From Chloroflexota bacterium (GTDB taxonomy: Bacteria > Chloroflexota > Chloroflexia > Chloroflexales > Roseiflexaceae), in contig JACAEQ010000097.1 of assembly GCA_013388755.1 (NCBI GenBank), positions 24,997 through 88,996 on the forward strand: a stretch of DNA of 64,000 bases, in the 5' to 3' direction. Of this stretch, positions 26,105-34,495 are shown piece by piece. Numbering within the stretch: the stretch's first letter is position 1; each line of letters begins with the position of its first letter. Made by a program: the position numbers and the translations under genes. Below the pieces are notes generated by a model. The model saw only the letters and a list, made by a program, of their open reading frames with translations. It had not been told where the DNA came from and searched no databases.

Positions 26105-27257
26105 GATTGTTCTGCTCACATCATGGTATCCGAGCGCGTTGTCGCCGGTCAGCGGCGTTTTCATCCAGGAACAGGCGCGCCTCCTGGCGGAACGCTATGA
26201 TGTGACCGTCATTGTGTCGCATGTGTATGGGGTGCGAGCTGCGCTCCGGGGTGGTGATCGCCCGCGAGTCGAACGTGATGGCGATCTTCTGGTCTACCAT
26301 GAGTCTGTGCCTGTACCGCCCTACAATGCACAGCTTCATACGCTGGGCCATATAGCGGCTGCGTGGCGCGGCATAGATCGTTTCGTGCGTGAGCGTGGTC
26401 GCCCGGATCTGCTTCACGCCCACGTCGTACTGCCTTGCGGCTGGGTAGCGGCGCAGGCATCGCGCAGGCTGGGCATTTCAGCGCTTCTGACCGAGCATAG
26501 CGGCCCATTTACCGTCCATCTCCGTACGCGGCTCCAGCGGCGCATGGTGCGCGCAACCATCGTGACATTGCGCGTGCTTGCAGTGAGCCCGGCGCTCAGA
26601 AGCCATATTCTTGAGTTTGCGCCGGGGGCGGATGTGCGGGTACTGGGAAACGTGGTTGCGACGCGCTTCTTTACACCGGGCGAGTACTCTGCGGATGATG
26701 CGTCGCGTGCGACAATGCGTTTTCTCACCATTGCGTTGCTGGTTGAAGGCAAAGGCATCCAGTATCTTCTGGAAGCTGTCGCTCGTTTGATCGCGCATGG
26801 TGCAAGCCCGTTTGAACTGGTCATCGGCGGCGATGGGCCGGATCGCCAGCGGTTGGAAGCGATCGTGCGCGACCGGGGGCTGGAAGATCACTGCCGTTTT
26901 GTGGGTCTTCTCGATCGCACGCAGGTTCGTCACTGGATGCGCTGGTGTGACGCCTTCATCTTGCCCAGTCTCCATGAAACCTTCGGTATTGTGCTGGGTG
27001 AGGCGATGGCGTGCGGCAAGCCGGTAATCACCACGCGTTGCGGTGGCCCGGAATATGTGGTTGACAACAACTGTGGCGTGCTGGTACCTCCGGGGGATCC
27101 GGCGGCGCTGGCCGATGCGATGGACGCGTTTCTGACCGGCCGCATCCGGTTTGATCCATCTCTGGTGAGGAACAGTATTGTCGAGCGCTTTGGAGAAGAA
27201 GCGTTTCTGCGCAACATTGCGGCAATCTACGAAGAGTTCTGGGCCTGCAACTCATGA
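26094..27257 (+). CDS. GT4-family glycosyltransferase
   Basis: 387 residues from GTG 26094, overlapping the flippase by 11 bases. N-terminal RRKIVLLTSWYPSALSPVSG with FIQEQARLLAERYDV is the classical GT4 opening. The acceptor domain has LLHAHVVLPCGWVAA and LLTEHSGPF. The C-terminal domain has LTIALLVEGKGIQYLLEAV, VIGGDGPDRQRLEAIV and LPSLHETFGIVLGEAMACG with the EX7E motif, then VPPGDPAALADAM. The next gene overlaps by ATGA (27254-27257). Donor unknown; the fold suggests retaining transfer to a lipid-linked oligosaccharide. Confidence 0.88.
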   Translation: MRRKIVLLTSWYPSALSPVSGVFIQEQARLLAERYDVTVIVSHVYGVRAALRGGDRPRVERDGDLLVYHESVPVPPYNAQLHTLGHIAAAWRGIDRFVRERGRPDLLHAHVVLPCGWVAAQASRRLGISALLTEHSGPFTVHLRTRLQRRMVRATIVTLRVLAVSPALRSHILEFAPGADVRVLGNVVATRFFTPGEYSADDASRATMRFLTIALLVEGKGIQYLLEAVARLIAHGASPFELVIGGDGPDRQRLEAIVRDRGLEDHCRFVGLLDRTQVRHWMRWCDAFILPSLHETFGIVLGEAMACGKPVITTRCGGPEYVVDNNCGVLVPPGDPAALADAMDAFLTGRIRFDPSLVRNSIVERFGEEAFLRNIAAIYEEFWACNS

Positions 27258-28441
27258 CGCACAACCAGAAGCTACGCTCAACCATCTGCATCATCTCGTT
27301 CTCACCCATCGCCCGTGACGCGCGCGTGTTGCGCCAGGTTTCGTACCTGGCACGGCAGTATGACCTGGTTGTGATCGGATATGGCGATCCGCCGCCTGCC
27401 TGGCGCAATCACGCGGGCATCCGGTGGGTTGCCATTGATCCGCCGGCCCGGAACGAACTGCGGGCGGCGCAGTTCCTGTTGCTGGCAGCCCGCGCAGGAT
27501 TCATACCTGCTCTCTATGAACTCTGGTACTGGCTGCAGATGCCCTATCGCCGCGCGCAGGAACGGGTACAGGCCCTTAAAGCGGATCTGGTGTACGCCAA
27601 CCACTGGACGGCGCTGCCGCTGGGATGGCGATTGGCAGCGCGCTGGAACGCTCCACTGGTGCTCGACCTGCATGAGTATGCGCCCCTGGAATGGGAGGAG
27701 CAATGGCGCTGGCGCATGCTCCACGCGCCGATGATCCGTTACTTCTTGCAACGCTACGCCACCCGTGCCGGCGCGACGTTGACTGTGTCGCCGGAGATTG
27801 CCCGGCGCTATGAAGAGGAGTTCGGGTTCGCGCCGGTTGTTGTGCTGAATGCGCCGGAGTATGAACCGACGCCGGATCACGATGTCGATCCGCAATCCAT
27901 CCGCTTGATCCACCACGGCAGCGCGATTGCAGCGCGCGCGCTGGAACTGATGATCGAGACGATTGCGTGCTGCGATGCGCGTTACCGTCTGCATTTCATG
28001 CTGGTCGGCGATGAGGCGTATATCCAGCGGTTACGCTCCATAGCCGGGCGGGTCGCGCCGGGACGCGTCTCGTTTCTCGATCCGGTTGCGCCGCACCAGG
28101 TCGTGGCCCGGATTGCGCCGTTCGATATTGGCTTCTTTTTACTCAAGCCGTCGAACTATAACTACAGTGTCGCCTTGCCGAACAAGTTGTTCGATTTCGT
28201 CGGCGCCGGCCTGGCGGTCTGTATCGGTCCGTCGCCCGGCATGGCGGCATTCGTGCACGAGCGACAGTGTGGCGTGGTTGCGCCGTCGTTCGATCCGGCC
28301 GTCGTCGCGGCGACGCTCAATCAGTTGAACACTGAACAGATCCGGGCGATGCGGCGCTCCGCGCGCGTTGCCGCTGCCGAGATTAACGCAGCAACGGAGA
28401 TGGCGAAGGTCGTACGTTTGTGTGAGCAACTACTGGGTTGA
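27254..28441 (+). CDS. GT4-like glycosyltransferase
   Basis: 395 residues, coupled to the previous gene by ATGA. N-terminus ICIISFSPIARDARVLRQVSYL is the GT4 'DARVLRQ' opening; YANHWTALPLGWRLA and LVLDLHEYAPLEW follow. The second domain has RLIHHGSAIAARALELMIE, HFMLVGDEAYIQRL and YNYSVALPNKLFDFVGAGLA, which replaces the EX7E signature with the PNKLFDF variant seen in some GT4 enzymes. It is followed by heptamer array 6 and an asparagine synthetase gene. Specificity unknown. Confidence 0.84.
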   Translation: MTHNQKLRSTICIISFSPIARDARVLRQVSYLARQYDLVVIGYGDPPPAWRNHAGIRWVAIDPPARNELRAAQFLLLAARAGFIPALYELWYWLQMPYRRAQERVQALKADLVYANHWTALPLGWRLAARWNAPLVLDLHEYAPLEWEEQWRWRMLHAPMIRYFLQRYATRAGATLTVSPEIARRYEEEFGFAPVVVLNAPEYEPTPDHDVDPQSIRLIHHGSAIAARALELMIETIACCDARYRLHFMLVGDEAYIQRLRSIAGRVAPGRVSFLDPVAPHQVVARIAPFDIGFFLLKPSNYNYSVALPNKLFDFVGAGLAVCIGPSPGMAAFVHERQCGVVAPSFDPAVVAATLNQLNTEQIRAMRRSARVAAAEINAATEMAKVVRLCEQLLG

Positions 28442-28486
28442 CGTTGAACGTTCAACCTTCAACGTTCAATGCCTGACCTTCAACGG
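28440..28486 (+). repeat. Heptamer array 6 (mixed orientation)
   Basis: GACGTTGAACGTTCAACCTT then further TTCAACG-type units: the orientation switches at the palindromic AACGTT. It fills nearly the whole 51-base gap between the GT4 gene and the asparagine synthetase gene. Confidence 0.88.
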
Positions 28487-28492
28487 TGAGAT

Positions 28493-30493
28493 ATGTGCGG
28501 CATCTACGGCATCTGGCATCTCGACGGTCGCCCGGTGGATCTGGCGGCGCTGCGTACCTCGACCGATCGGCTGCGCCATCGTGGGCCGGACGATGAGGGG
28601 TACCTGCTGGCCGGTCCACAGGGTGGCCTGGTTGCCTCGTTCGGCGGGGCAGATACCGATGAGCGCCTGGGTCTGCCATCACTCGATGAGGCGCATGGTG
28701 AGCGGTTCAGCCTGGCCTTCGGGTTTCGCCGCCTTGCCATCCTGGACCTCTCGCCCGCCGGTCACCAGCCAATGGCTGACGCCAGCGGGCGTTACTGGAT
28801 CGTATTCAATGGTGAGATCTACAACTATCTCGAGTTGCGCACCGAACTGCAGCAACTCGGGCACACATTTCGCAGCGGCGGCGACACCGAGGTTATTCTG
28901 GCGGCGTATGCGCAGTGGGGCGCGGCATGCCTGGAGCGCTTCAACGGGATGTGGGCCTTCGCGATCTGGGATAGCGAGTGCCGCGAACTTTTCCTCGCGC
29001 GCGATCGGTTCGGCATTAAACCACTCTACTATGTTGCCGCGCGCCGCACGTTCGCCTTCGCCTCTGAGATCAAGGCGCTGGTCGGGCGCCACGCGCACCC
29101 CTTCGCACCTGAGCCGTATGCGGTCTATCGCTTCCTTGACGACGGCCGGCTCCCCGGGCCGCAGAGTGGAGCAACATTCTTCAAGGGTGTCCGGTCGTTG
29201 CCGCCTGGCCACTTTATGCACGTCAGTGGAGCAGGATCATCGGCACCGCAACGCTATTATGATGTTGTGCTTGCCGATCATGCCGGCAATAGCGGCGATG
29301 CGCCCGATGCGCTGCTTGCGGCATACCGCGATCTCTTCATTGATGCCGTGCGCCTCGAACTGCGCTCCGATGTAGCGGTTGGCACATGCCTGAGCGGCGG
29401 CATCGACTCGTCGTCAATCGTGTGCGCCGTGAACTGGTTGATGGCGGAGAGCGGCATGTCCACCGCTCAGATTGGCGCGCGGCAAAAGACCTTCAGCGCG
29501 GTGTATGAGGATGATGGGCGTCACAATGAGCGGCGGCACATCGAACGGGTGCTGCGTGCCACTGCGGCGGATGGTCATTTTGTCGTTCCAACCGTCGAAC
29601 GCCTGAATGCTGACATGGAGCGCCTGGCATGGCATCAGGACGAGCCGTTCCAGTCAACCAGCATTTTTGCGCAATGGTGCGTGATGAGCCTGGCGCGTGA
29701 GCATGGCGTCACAGTATTGCTCGATGGGCAGGGCGCGGATGAATTGCTGGCGGGGTATCGCCCGTATGTGTATCACCTGCGCGATCTGGCACGCCGGGCG
29801 CGTGGTGTGGAGCTCGTTGCGGAAGCGGCAGCGATTCACGCGCGGAGCGGGTTGCCGCTGCCGGCCTTGCTGCGTGGCGCCATCATCCATGCTCTGCCGG
29901 CGCCGGCGATCGATCTGGTGCGCCACGGGCGCCGGCGACTCCATGCGCCTCCGGCCGGCCTGCGGCGCGAGTTTGCCGCCGAGCAACAGCGTGCCGCGCG
30001 GGCCGACATTGCGCCATGGCGCGAACAGGACTCGCTCGATCGCCACCTGCGCGATTCGGTGAGGGAAAGCAGCCTGCCGCACCTGTTGCGCTATGAGGAC
30101 CGCAACTCGATGGCGTTTGGTATCGAGGCGCGTGTGCCGTTCCTCGATCATCGGCTGGTCGAGTTCGCCTTTCAACGCGTGCCGCATCTACGCATTCACC
30201 AGGGCTGGACCAAGTGGGTCCACCGGCAGGCGCTGGCCGGGTTGCTGCCTGACGCCATCGCCTGGCGCAGCGACAAAGTCGGCTTTGAGACGCCTGAGGT
30301 GGCGTGGCAACGCGAGTTGATCGCGGGGCGCCCCGACCTGTTTGCCGACGGAGTGGCCAGCGGCGCCTATCTTGATCTGCCGACGGTGCGCCGGGCGGTT
30401 GCCGTGTGGCGTGACCATGGCGGCGATACGCGGCGGGTGTGGCGCTGGGTCAGCCTGGAACTCTGGTTGCGGGCGTGGAACGTGGAACATTGA
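28493..30493 (+). CDS. asnB: Asparagine synthase (glutamine-hydrolysing), AsnB family
   Basis: 666 residues. The N-terminal class II glutaminase domain begins MCGIYGIWHLDGR with catalytic Cys2 and has RHRGPDDEG and FNGEIYNYLELR. The C-terminal synthetase domain has the PP-loop CLSGGIDSSSI near residue 300, and later YEDRNSMAFGIEARVPFLDH. The family transfers glutamine-derived ammonia to aspartate. In surface-glycan clusters, AsnB homologues often amidate a uronic acid (WbpS/WbmI-type), which would fit the neighbouring aminouronate module; this is inference. The last codons and stop (NVEH then TGA) come from heptamer array 7. Confidence 0.88.
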   Translation: MCGIYGIWHLDGRPVDLAALRTSTDRLRHRGPDDEGYLLAGPQGGLVASFGGADTDERLGLPSLDEAHGERFSLAFGFRRLAILDLSPAGHQPMADASGRYWIVFNGEIYNYLELRTELQQLGHTFRSGGDTEVILAAYAQWGAACLERFNGMWAFAIWDSECRELFLARDRFGIKPLYYVAARRTFAFASEIKALVGRHAHPFAPEPYAVYRFLDDGRLPGPQSGATFFKGVRSLPPGHFMHVSGAGSSAPQRYYDVVLADHAGNSGDAPDALLAAYRDLFIDAVRLELRSDVAVGTCLSGGIDSSSIVCAVNWLMAESGMSTAQIGARQKTFSAVYEDDGRHNERRHIERVLRATAADGHFVVPTVERLNADMERLAWHQDEPFQSTSIFAQWCVMSLAREHGVTVLLDGQGADELLAGYRPYVYHLRDLARRARGVELVAEAAAIHARSGLPLPALLRGAIIHALPAPAIDLVRHGRRRLHAPPAGLRREFAAEQQRAARADIAPWREQDSLDRHLRDSVRESSLPHLLRYEDRNSMAFGIEARVPFLDHRLVEFAFQRVPHLRIHQGWTKWVHRQALAGLLPDAIAWRSDKVGFETPEVAWQRELIAGRPDLFADGVASGAYLDLPTVRRAVAVWRDHGGDTRRVWRWVSLELWLRAWNVEH

Positions 30494-30585
30494 ACGTGGG
30501 AACGTGGGACGTGGGACGTGGGACGTGGAACGTGGAACGTGGAACGTGGGAACGTAGGACGTGGAACGTGGAACGTGGGAACGGG
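30474..30585 (+). repeat. Heptamer array 7 (GGAACGT and GGGACGT units, longest)
   Basis: About 16 imperfect 7-bp units, mostly GGAACGT with GGGACGT and GGGAACGT variants and one TTGAACG near the start that gives the asnB stop. The array is otherwise stop-free in the downstream frame, so the next gene's frame is open from 30518. Confidence 0.92.
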
Positions 30586-30592
30586 TGAGCTG

Positions 30593-31825
30593 GTGACGGT
30601 TCTTCACAGCAACATCGAGCAGGCTCGTCCAGCCGCGCGCGTCACTGCCTGGCGCTGGGCGTTGCGACTGTATGCCGGGTACAGCCTTCTCTTCATCATC
30701 TGGAATGCCTGGGTTTCGTCCGTCTATCCTAAATGGGTCGAAGAGGCGTCCATCGCGATCTGGCCGCCGGCGTCACCTGGCGCATGGCTCGAACGCGTGT
30801 TGCTGTTGCCGGTTCTGCGCTACGATGTGCTCTGGTACATTGGCATTGCTCAATACGGCTATGGCCATCGCCCGGGTGATACGGCGTTCCACCCGCTCTA
30901 TCCATTATTGACCGGCATCCTTGGGCATCTGTTCGGTGGCGAGTATTTGCTGGCGGCCTGGTTAATCGCCCAGGTGTGTTGTGTCGCCATGCTGGCGCTG
31001 TTCTACCGGCTGGTCATACTTGATGATGACGACGCCACGGCGCGGCGCGCCACACTGTTTCTGCTGGGTAGCCCGCTTGGTTTCGCGTTTCTGTTGCCGT
31101 ACACTGAGTCACTCCTCTTGCTGAGTATCGTCGCGGCATTGTATGCAGGGCGGCAGGGGCGCTGGTGGCTCGCGGGCCTGGCAGGGGGCGCTGCGGCGCT
31201 CACGAAGCAGCCTGGCGTTGTGGTGGTGGTGCCGTTGCTCTGGGAGGTGTGGCTGCAACGGGGCAGTGCCGTGCAGCGACAGGGAGTGCGGGCGCTGGTT
31301 GCGCCGCTGGCGGGCCTGGCGCTGACGCCGCTGGCATTGCTGGGGTGGATCGTGTACCGTGCGACGCTGGGTGATGTTGCCTTCTCGTGGCGCGAACCAC
31401 AGACGCTGGTGAGCGCGCTCCTGGTGACGCCGACGTATGCTGATGTGTGGGGCGAGACGTTTAGCTGGCCGTGGGTCAACCTCGGCTACGCGCTCGAGCA
31501 GTTACGCGCCCGGCCCTATTTCTACCTGCTGCTGAACCTCATGGTCATGCTGATCATGCTGGCGCTGACCCTGGCGGCGGTGGCGCGCGCGCGGCACAGT
31601 TATGCTCTCTACAGCCTGGTGATCACGGCCATGAACCTGTCGATCGTCTACCCGCTCTGGCCGTACATGGGTATCATCCGGCGCTTTACGATTATCTTCC
31701 CACTCTTTGTCCAACTGGCGCGCTGGGGGCGCCGCCGCAGCATCACACTGATCGTGCTCGTCTGCAATGCGCTGCTCTGGGCGTTGATCGCGTCGATGTA
31801 TGTGCGCAATGCGTTCGTTCCGTGA
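30593..31825 (+). CDS. PIG-V-like membrane mannosyltransferase (GT-C fold)
   Basis: 410 residues from GTG 30593 and about 9-10 membrane segments. Early features are LRYDVLWYIGIAQYGYGH (acidic loop typical of PIG-V and related GT-C enzymes) and TAFHPLYPLL, a PIG-V family hallmark; later ALTKQPGVVVVVPLLWEVWL. PIG-V enzymes transfer mannose from polyprenyl-phosphate mannose; here a DPM1-type enzyme is encoded next (32056). The frame is also open through heptamer array 7 from 30518, which would add 25 repeat-derived residues; I prefer the GTG after the array, preceded by GGGTGAG. Acceptor unknown. Confidence 0.82.
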   Translation: MTVLHSNIEQARPAARVTAWRWALRLYAGYSLLFIIWNAWVSSVYPKWVEEASIAIWPPASPGAWLERVLLLPVLRYDVLWYIGIAQYGYGHRPGDTAFHPLYPLLTGILGHLFGGEYLLAAWLIAQVCCVAMLALFYRLVILDDDDATARRATLFLLGSPLGFAFLLPYTESLLLLSIVAALYAGRQGRWWLAGLAGGAAALTKQPGVVVVVPLLWEVWLQRGSAVQRQGVRALVAPLAGLALTPLALLGWIVYRATLGDVAFSWREPQTLVSALLVTPTYADVWGETFSWPWVNLGYALEQLRARPYFYLLLNLMVMLIMLALTLAAVARARHSYALYSLVITAMNLSIVYPLWPYMGIIRRFTIIFPLFVQLARWGRRRSITLIVLVCNALLWALIASMYVRNAFVP

Positions 31826-31852
31826 CGACGTGGAACGTTGAACGTTGAACGC
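31826..31852 (+). repeat. Heptamer array 8 (TGAACGT units)
   Basis: GACGACGTGGAACGTTGAAC followed by GTTGAACGCGG, about 3.5 units, beginning right at the stop codon of the PIG-V-like gene and ending 10 bases before RNA-like element A. Confidence 0.85.
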
Positions 31853-31862
31853 GGTTTCAAGT

Positions 31863-32019
31863 ACAATGGGTGGAGGAACTGTGCAGAGTTGAGATACACG
31901 ATACCGGCGGTTGCGCGATATAGAGGCCCGGGGAAGCCCCCGGAATCAGGGATCGGCGGCAGGATCATGATGCGGGTGCGCCGCCGCCTGTACTCCCAGG
32001 CGAAGGGTGAACAGTCACC
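31863..32019 (+). ncRNA. Putative structured RNA element, copy A
   Basis: About 157 nt upstream of the GT2 gene at 32056. It shares with 56552-56693 a 5' ACAATGGG, a core at 31912-31964 that matches about 45 of 53 positions, and a 3' GGGTGAACAGT. Within the core, CCGGGG/GCCCCCGG forms a hairpin, and GGCGGC (31955-31960) can pair with GCCGCC (31980-31985). In this copy the 3' GGTGA-ACAG-TCACC can fold locally. The outer 5' strand is unlike copy B and abuts heptamer array 8. Family not recognised. cis-Regulatory RNA or a mobile non-coding RNA are both possible. Confidence 0.5.
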
Positions 32020-32055
32020 AGACGGAACATCAGGACTCCAGCGTAAGGAACAACA

Positions 32056-33069
32056 GTGGTGGAAACGGTTACGACCCGCGAACCCATGTCCGGAGCTGCG
32101 CTCCGCCGGGCCGGTGCGCCTGCGCCGCAGCTTTCGGTGGTGGTGCCAGTCTACAATGAAGAGGAGAGTATTCCTCACCTGCACCAGCGGCTGACGGCCG
32201 AACTGGAAAAGCTGGGTATTACCTACGAGATTATTGCCGTTGATGACGGCAGCCGCGACCGGAGTTTTTCACTCTTGAGCGACCTGGCGCGGCATGATCG
32301 GCGCTGGCGCGTGGTGCGCTTCCGGCGCAACTTCGGCCAGACCGCAGCATTCTCCGCCGGGTTCGACCGGGCGCGTGGCGACGTGGTCGTGACCATTGAT
32401 GCTGATCTGCAGAACGATCCGGCTGATATTGGCGCGCTGCTGGAAAAGATCGGCGAGGGATACGACGTTGTCAGCGGCTGGCGCGAGCGCCGCCAGGATC
32501 CGTTTCTCAATCGGCGACTGCCCTCGATGATCGCCAACCGCCTGATTTCGTGGGCCACCGGCGTCTACCTGCACGATTACGGCTGCTCCTTGAAAGCGTA
32601 CCGGCTCGATGTTGTGCGCGGCATCCGGCTGTACGGCGAGCTGCACCGTTTTATTCCGGCAATTGCCAGCTGGCAGGGCGTGGCCGTAGCCGAGTTGCCG
32701 GTGCATCATGAAGCGCGCCGTTTCGGCAAGTCGAAGTATGGCATCAGCCGCACGGTGCGTGTGGTGCTCGACCTGCTGACGGTGCGCTTTTTGCTCAGTT
32801 ATGGCACCCGGCCCATGCAGATCTTCGGGTTGCTCGGGTTGCTCGCAAGCAGCCTTGGCGTGGCGATCGGCGCGTATCTCTCGTGGATCAAACTTGTCTA
32901 TGGCGCGGCAATCGCCGACCGACCATTATTGCTGCTGGCGGTGCTGCTGATTGTACTTGGCGTGCAGTTCGTCAGCCTGGGCCTGATCGGCGAGTTGATT
33001 GTGCGCACCTACTACGAAACCCAGGCCAAGCCAATCTATGTGGTGCGCGAGGAACTCAATGGCGCGTGA
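32056..33069 (+). CDS. GT2 glycosyltransferase, DPM1/GtrB-like, with C-terminal membrane segments
   Basis: 337 residues from GTG 32056, with AAGGA about 8 bases upstream. LSVVVPVYNEEESIPHL, AVDDGSRDRSF, FRRNFGQTAAFSAGFDRARG and the metal site TIDADLQNDPADI define a polyprenyl-phosphate glycosyltransferase. HDYGCSLKAYRLDVV and KSKYGISRTVRVVLDLLT are also family-typical. Two membrane segments (IFGLLGLLASSLGVAIGAYL and LLLLAVLLIVLGVQFVSLGL) precede the cytoplasmic tail. It probably makes undecaprenyl-phosphate mannose or glucose used by the GT-C enzymes at 18369 and 30593. Preceded by RNA-like element A. Confidence 0.9.
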   Translation: MVETVTTREPMSGAALRRAGAPAPQLSVVVPVYNEEESIPHLHQRLTAELEKLGITYEIIAVDDGSRDRSFSLLSDLARHDRRWRVVRFRRNFGQTAAFSAGFDRARGDVVVTIDADLQNDPADIGALLEKIGEGYDVVSGWRERRQDPFLNRRLPSMIANRLISWATGVYLHDYGCSLKAYRLDVVRGIRLYGELHRFIPAIASWQGVAVAELPVHHEARRFGKSKYGISRTVRVVLDLLTVRFLLSYGTRPMQIFGLLGLLASSLGVAIGAYLSWIKLVYGAAIADRPLLLLAVLLIVLGVQFVSLGLIGELIVRTYYETQAKPIYVVREELNGA

Positions 33070-33087
33070 GAACGCGAAGGTTGGCCC

Positions 33088-34191
33088 GTGCGTGTCATGA
33101 TGCTCAACTATGAGTACCCACCGATTGGCGGAGGCGCCAGTCCGGTGACGCGCGCGCTCTGTGAGCATCTTGCCGCCGCCGGCCACGATGTGGACGTGGT
33201 GACCATGGGGTTCCGTCGCTTGCCACGCATTGAGGCGTTCGGGCGGTTGCGGGTGTTTCGCATCCCGGCACTACGCCGCTCACCCGTGCGCGCGGTCACT
33301 GTCGAGATGTTGAGTTACCTCATCGCGGCGCTGCCGCCGGTGCTGGCGCTCACCCGGTACTGGCGCTATGATGCGCTACATGCGCATTTCATCGTTCCAA
33401 CCGGTGTGCTGGCGGCCGTCGTCCGCCGTCTGAGTGGCCGGCCGCTGGTGATCACTGCGCATGGCTCGGATGTTCCCGGCTACAACCCGGATCGCTTTCA
33501 GCGCGGTCACCGCCTGATCGCGCCTGCCTGGCGCGTCATTGCCAGCAGCGCCGACGTGATTGTGTCGCCGTCACGCTACCTGCGCGACCTGATACAGCGC
33601 ACCTGTGACGTGCCGGTTGAAGTGATCCCGTATGGATTCGACGCGCCGCCACCGCGCACCGGCGAGCGACGGAGGCGAATCCTGTTCGTCAGCCGGTTGT
33701 TCCCGCGCAAAGGGGCGCAGTACCTGTTCGAGGCGCTGGCCGGTCTGCCGCGCGACGGCTGGGAGATTACCGTGGCCGGCGATGGGCCGATGATGGCACA
33801 ATTGCAGGAGCAGGCGCACCGCCTCGGGTTACAGGTCGACTGGCGCGGTTTTATCAAGGGGCCGCAACTGGAAGAACTCTATGCCACGAGCGCGATTTTC
33901 GCCCTGCCCTCGACCTGCGACAATTTCCCTGTGGTGCTGCTGGAAGCGCTGGCCGGCGGATGCGCCGTGATCACCACCAGTATCAGCGGCATGCCGGAGG
34001 TGGTCGGCGATGCCGGGTTGCTGACGCCGCCGCGCGACGTGCCTGCCCTGCGCGCGGCGCTGGCGCGCCTGATGACCGACGATGCCTTACGTGCCGATCT
34101 GAGCGAACGGGCGCGCGCACAGGTGGCCGGGTTCGCCTGGGATGGGGTGACGCGGCGGTATCTGGAGTTGTATCAGCGAGTGGCAGATTGA
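33088..34191 (+). CDS. GT4-family glycosyltransferase
   Basis: 367 residues from GTG 33088, 18 bases after the GT2 gene. N-terminus RVMMLNYEYPPIGGGASPVT closely resembles the GT4 gene at 12686 (MLDNEYPPLGGGMGTV), suggesting related acceptors. Then LHAHFIVPTGVLAAVV, ITAHGSDVPGYN, ILFVSRLFPRKGAQYLFEAL, VAGDGPMMAQLQEQ and LPSTCDNFPVVLLEALAGG with the donor-binding Glu. Specificity unknown. A 304-base gap follows. Confidence 0.9.
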   Translation: MRVMMLNYEYPPIGGGASPVTRALCEHLAAAGHDVDVVTMGFRRLPRIEAFGRLRVFRIPALRRSPVRAVTVEMLSYLIAALPPVLALTRYWRYDALHAHFIVPTGVLAAVVRRLSGRPLVITAHGSDVPGYNPDRFQRGHRLIAPAWRVIASSADVIVSPSRYLRDLIQRTCDVPVEVIPYGFDAPPPRTGERRRRILFVSRLFPRKGAQYLFEALAGLPRDGWEITVAGDGPMMAQLQEQAHRLGLQVDWRGFIKGPQLEELYATSAIFALPSTCDNFPVVLLEALAGGCAVITTSISGMPEVVGDAGLLTPPRDVPALRAALARLMTDDALRADLSERARAQVAGFAWDGVTRRYLELYQRVAD

Positions 34192-34495
34192 TCTCCAGCC
34201 GGGTACTACAGTTGTACGTGTCGAGTGTGTGCCCACCCATCAATAGCCGATAACCGCTGCCGATGGGCGACTCGGAAATACAGCCCATCCGTATCATCGA
34301 GCGTTATGCTCCAACCACGCATGGGAGAGGCGATCTTCCCGCCGAACGTCCGATACGTGGCTCGGCTACAGTGACTCACTGCACTCTCTATCGGCTAGAG
34401 GCTATGCTTCCGGCGGGCGGGAGACGAAGAATCCACTCCTGTGACCGGGTGTCTCTTTGATGATATGACGAGCTCTGAAAGGTCTTGCTGATACG
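34192..34495. other. Intergenic region (304 bp)
   Basis: No gene, no heptamer array and no strong hairpin seen. The sequence is less GC-rich than the flanking genes and may hold a promoter for the run of genes beginning at 34496. Confidence 0.5.

Noticed and set aside
30474..30585. CRISPR array
   Set aside because: Units are 7 bp without spacers, and no cas genes are present.
31863..32019. Cobalamin, TPP, SAM or c-di-GMP riboswitch
   Set aside because: None of the conserved core strings I know for these classes is present in either copy of the element.
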